64,000 bases of DNA from Prado023 sp963700475. Its GTDB lineage: Bacteria > Actinomycetota > Actinomycetes > S36-B12 > CAIYMF01. Shown here piece by piece: positions 63,684 to 64,000 of the stretch (position 1 is the stretch's first letter; every line of letters starts with the position of its first letter). A program made the position numbers and the translations under genes. Location: positions 124,001 to 188,000 of the forward strand of contig CAVOXR010000010.1 in assembly GCA_963700475.1 (NCBI GenBank), read 5' to 3'. The notes under the pieces are model-generated. The model ran no database searches, was not told the DNA's origin, and saw nothing but the letters and a program-made list of their open reading frames with translations.

Positions 63684-63738
63684 CTCAGGGACTCACCCTG
63701 AGACCGGCTCAGGGTCAGCTCAGGGTCGGATCAGGGGG
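63684..63738. promoter_or_regulatory. Repeated CTCAGGGTC sites between divergent genes
   Basis: CTCAGGG occurs at 63684-63690, its complement CACCCTGAG at 63694-63702, CTCAGGGTC at 63708-63716 and 63719-63727, and a variant ATCAGGGGG at 63730-63738. The last three are spaced 11 bp apart, one helical turn. They lie in the promoter region shared by the PspC kinase gene and the divergent gene at 63782, and are probably response-regulator binding sites. Confidence 0.6.
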
Positions 63739-63781
63739 AAACCGGGTACCAGCCGGGGTTGCGCAGGCAGATGCTGGAGCC

Positions 63782-64000
63782 ATGAACGAAACAAGCAACA
63801 CCCAGCCCCCCGTCCCCGACGACCAGCCCGACGAGCAGCCCACCACGGTGCTCGGCGAGCAGCCGACCGCGAGCCCGGTCCCCCCGGCCGCGCCGGACCA
63901 GCCGACGCAGGTTCTCGGCACCGACCCCACCCGGGTCGAGGCCGACCACTCCAGCGCCCCGTACCCCGGCGCCGGGGCCTCGGCTCCCACTGCCGACCCC
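63782..64000 (+). CDS. Pro-rich protein start, cut by window edge (probably PspC-domain protein)
   Basis: The 73 visible codons from ATG 63782 encode a hydrophilic, Pro/Gln/Asp/Thr-rich segment (QPPVPDDQPDEQPTTVLGEQ, then VLGTDPTRVEADHSSAPYPG) with no stop before the edge. Such disordered N-termini typically precede a membrane or PspC domain in genes divergent from PspC kinases. GGAG lies just before the start. The rest lies outside the window, so the identity is inferred from context. Confidence 0.6.
   Translation, partial: MNETSNTQPPVPDDQPDEQPTTVLGEQPTASPVPPAAPDQPTQVLGTDPTRVEADHSSAPYPGAGASAPTADP

Overview
This 64-kb window is chromosomal DNA from a high-GC actinobacterium. The evidence is: strongly GC-biased codon use; many GTG starts; DUF5302, DUF3017 and DUF6350 family genes; a PspC-type sensor kinase next to a divergent Pro-rich gene; a UvrD/PcrA helicase near sucC-sucD; and many genes that look leaderless, with a TANNNT hexamer 6-7 nt before the start codon. 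No rRNA, CRISPR array, integrase or transposase was found. The only RNA gene recognised is a tRNA-Lys(TTT). The genus cannot be named from the sequence alone.

Layout. 0-6 kb: a partial amino-acid permease, an SRPBCC/ArsR pair with a clear operator, and a ribbon-helix-helix regulator followed by a DUF4097 protein and a DrrA/DrrB-like ABC exporter. 6-10 kb: a regulator-like protein, a small secreted protein, tRNA-Lys and a UvrA-like ATPase. 10-15 kb: carbamate kinase and agmatine deiminase, transcribed divergently from a urease-like pair (fused gamma-beta subunit, then an alpha subunit with an almost complete urease active site). 15-29 kb: mostly housekeeping genes (thpR, mdh, folD, purH, purN, an SLC13 transporter, a 2,4-dienoyl-CoA reductase, PhzF). 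29.8-36.1 kb: a four-gene glycan/glycolipid operon. 36-43.8 kb: an EamA exporter, an HD hydrolase, a TetR-ACT-GNAT fusion, a TetR regulator, a PUA/EVE-like protein, an acyl-CoA ligase and an acyltransferase. 43.9-49.3 kb: a tightly overlapping redox module (membrane-anchored protein, ApbE, cytochrome b/ferric-reductase-like membrane protein, NuoF-like protein, ferredoxin) followed by a two-component system. 49.9-59 kb: DUF6350, sucD, sucC, a B12-binding protein, a lipase-like hydrolase, a methyltransferase and pcrA. 59-64 kb: a secreted M15-like protein, a PIG-L deacetylase, a small membrane protein, and a LuxR/PspC two-component system divergent from a Pro-rich gene cut by the window edge.

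The most interesting region is 10.1-15.0 kb. Agmatine deiminase makes N-carbamoylputrescine, carbamate kinase handles carbamoyl phosphate or carbamate, and the adjoining urease-like enzyme keeps all nickel ligands. No N-carbamoylputrescine amidase, putrescine carbamoyltransferase or urease nickel-chaperone gene is present in the window. I infer a possible urease-dependent carbamoyl/agmatine route.

A caution applies to 8-25 kb. Five genes there carry six single-base insertions (near 8177, 11431, 11540, 14484, 18887 and 24802). The protein sequence resumes cleanly in another frame after each, while genes from 25 to 64 kb are intact. Local consensus error is the likeliest cause. Those genes are reported at their reconstructed full extent.
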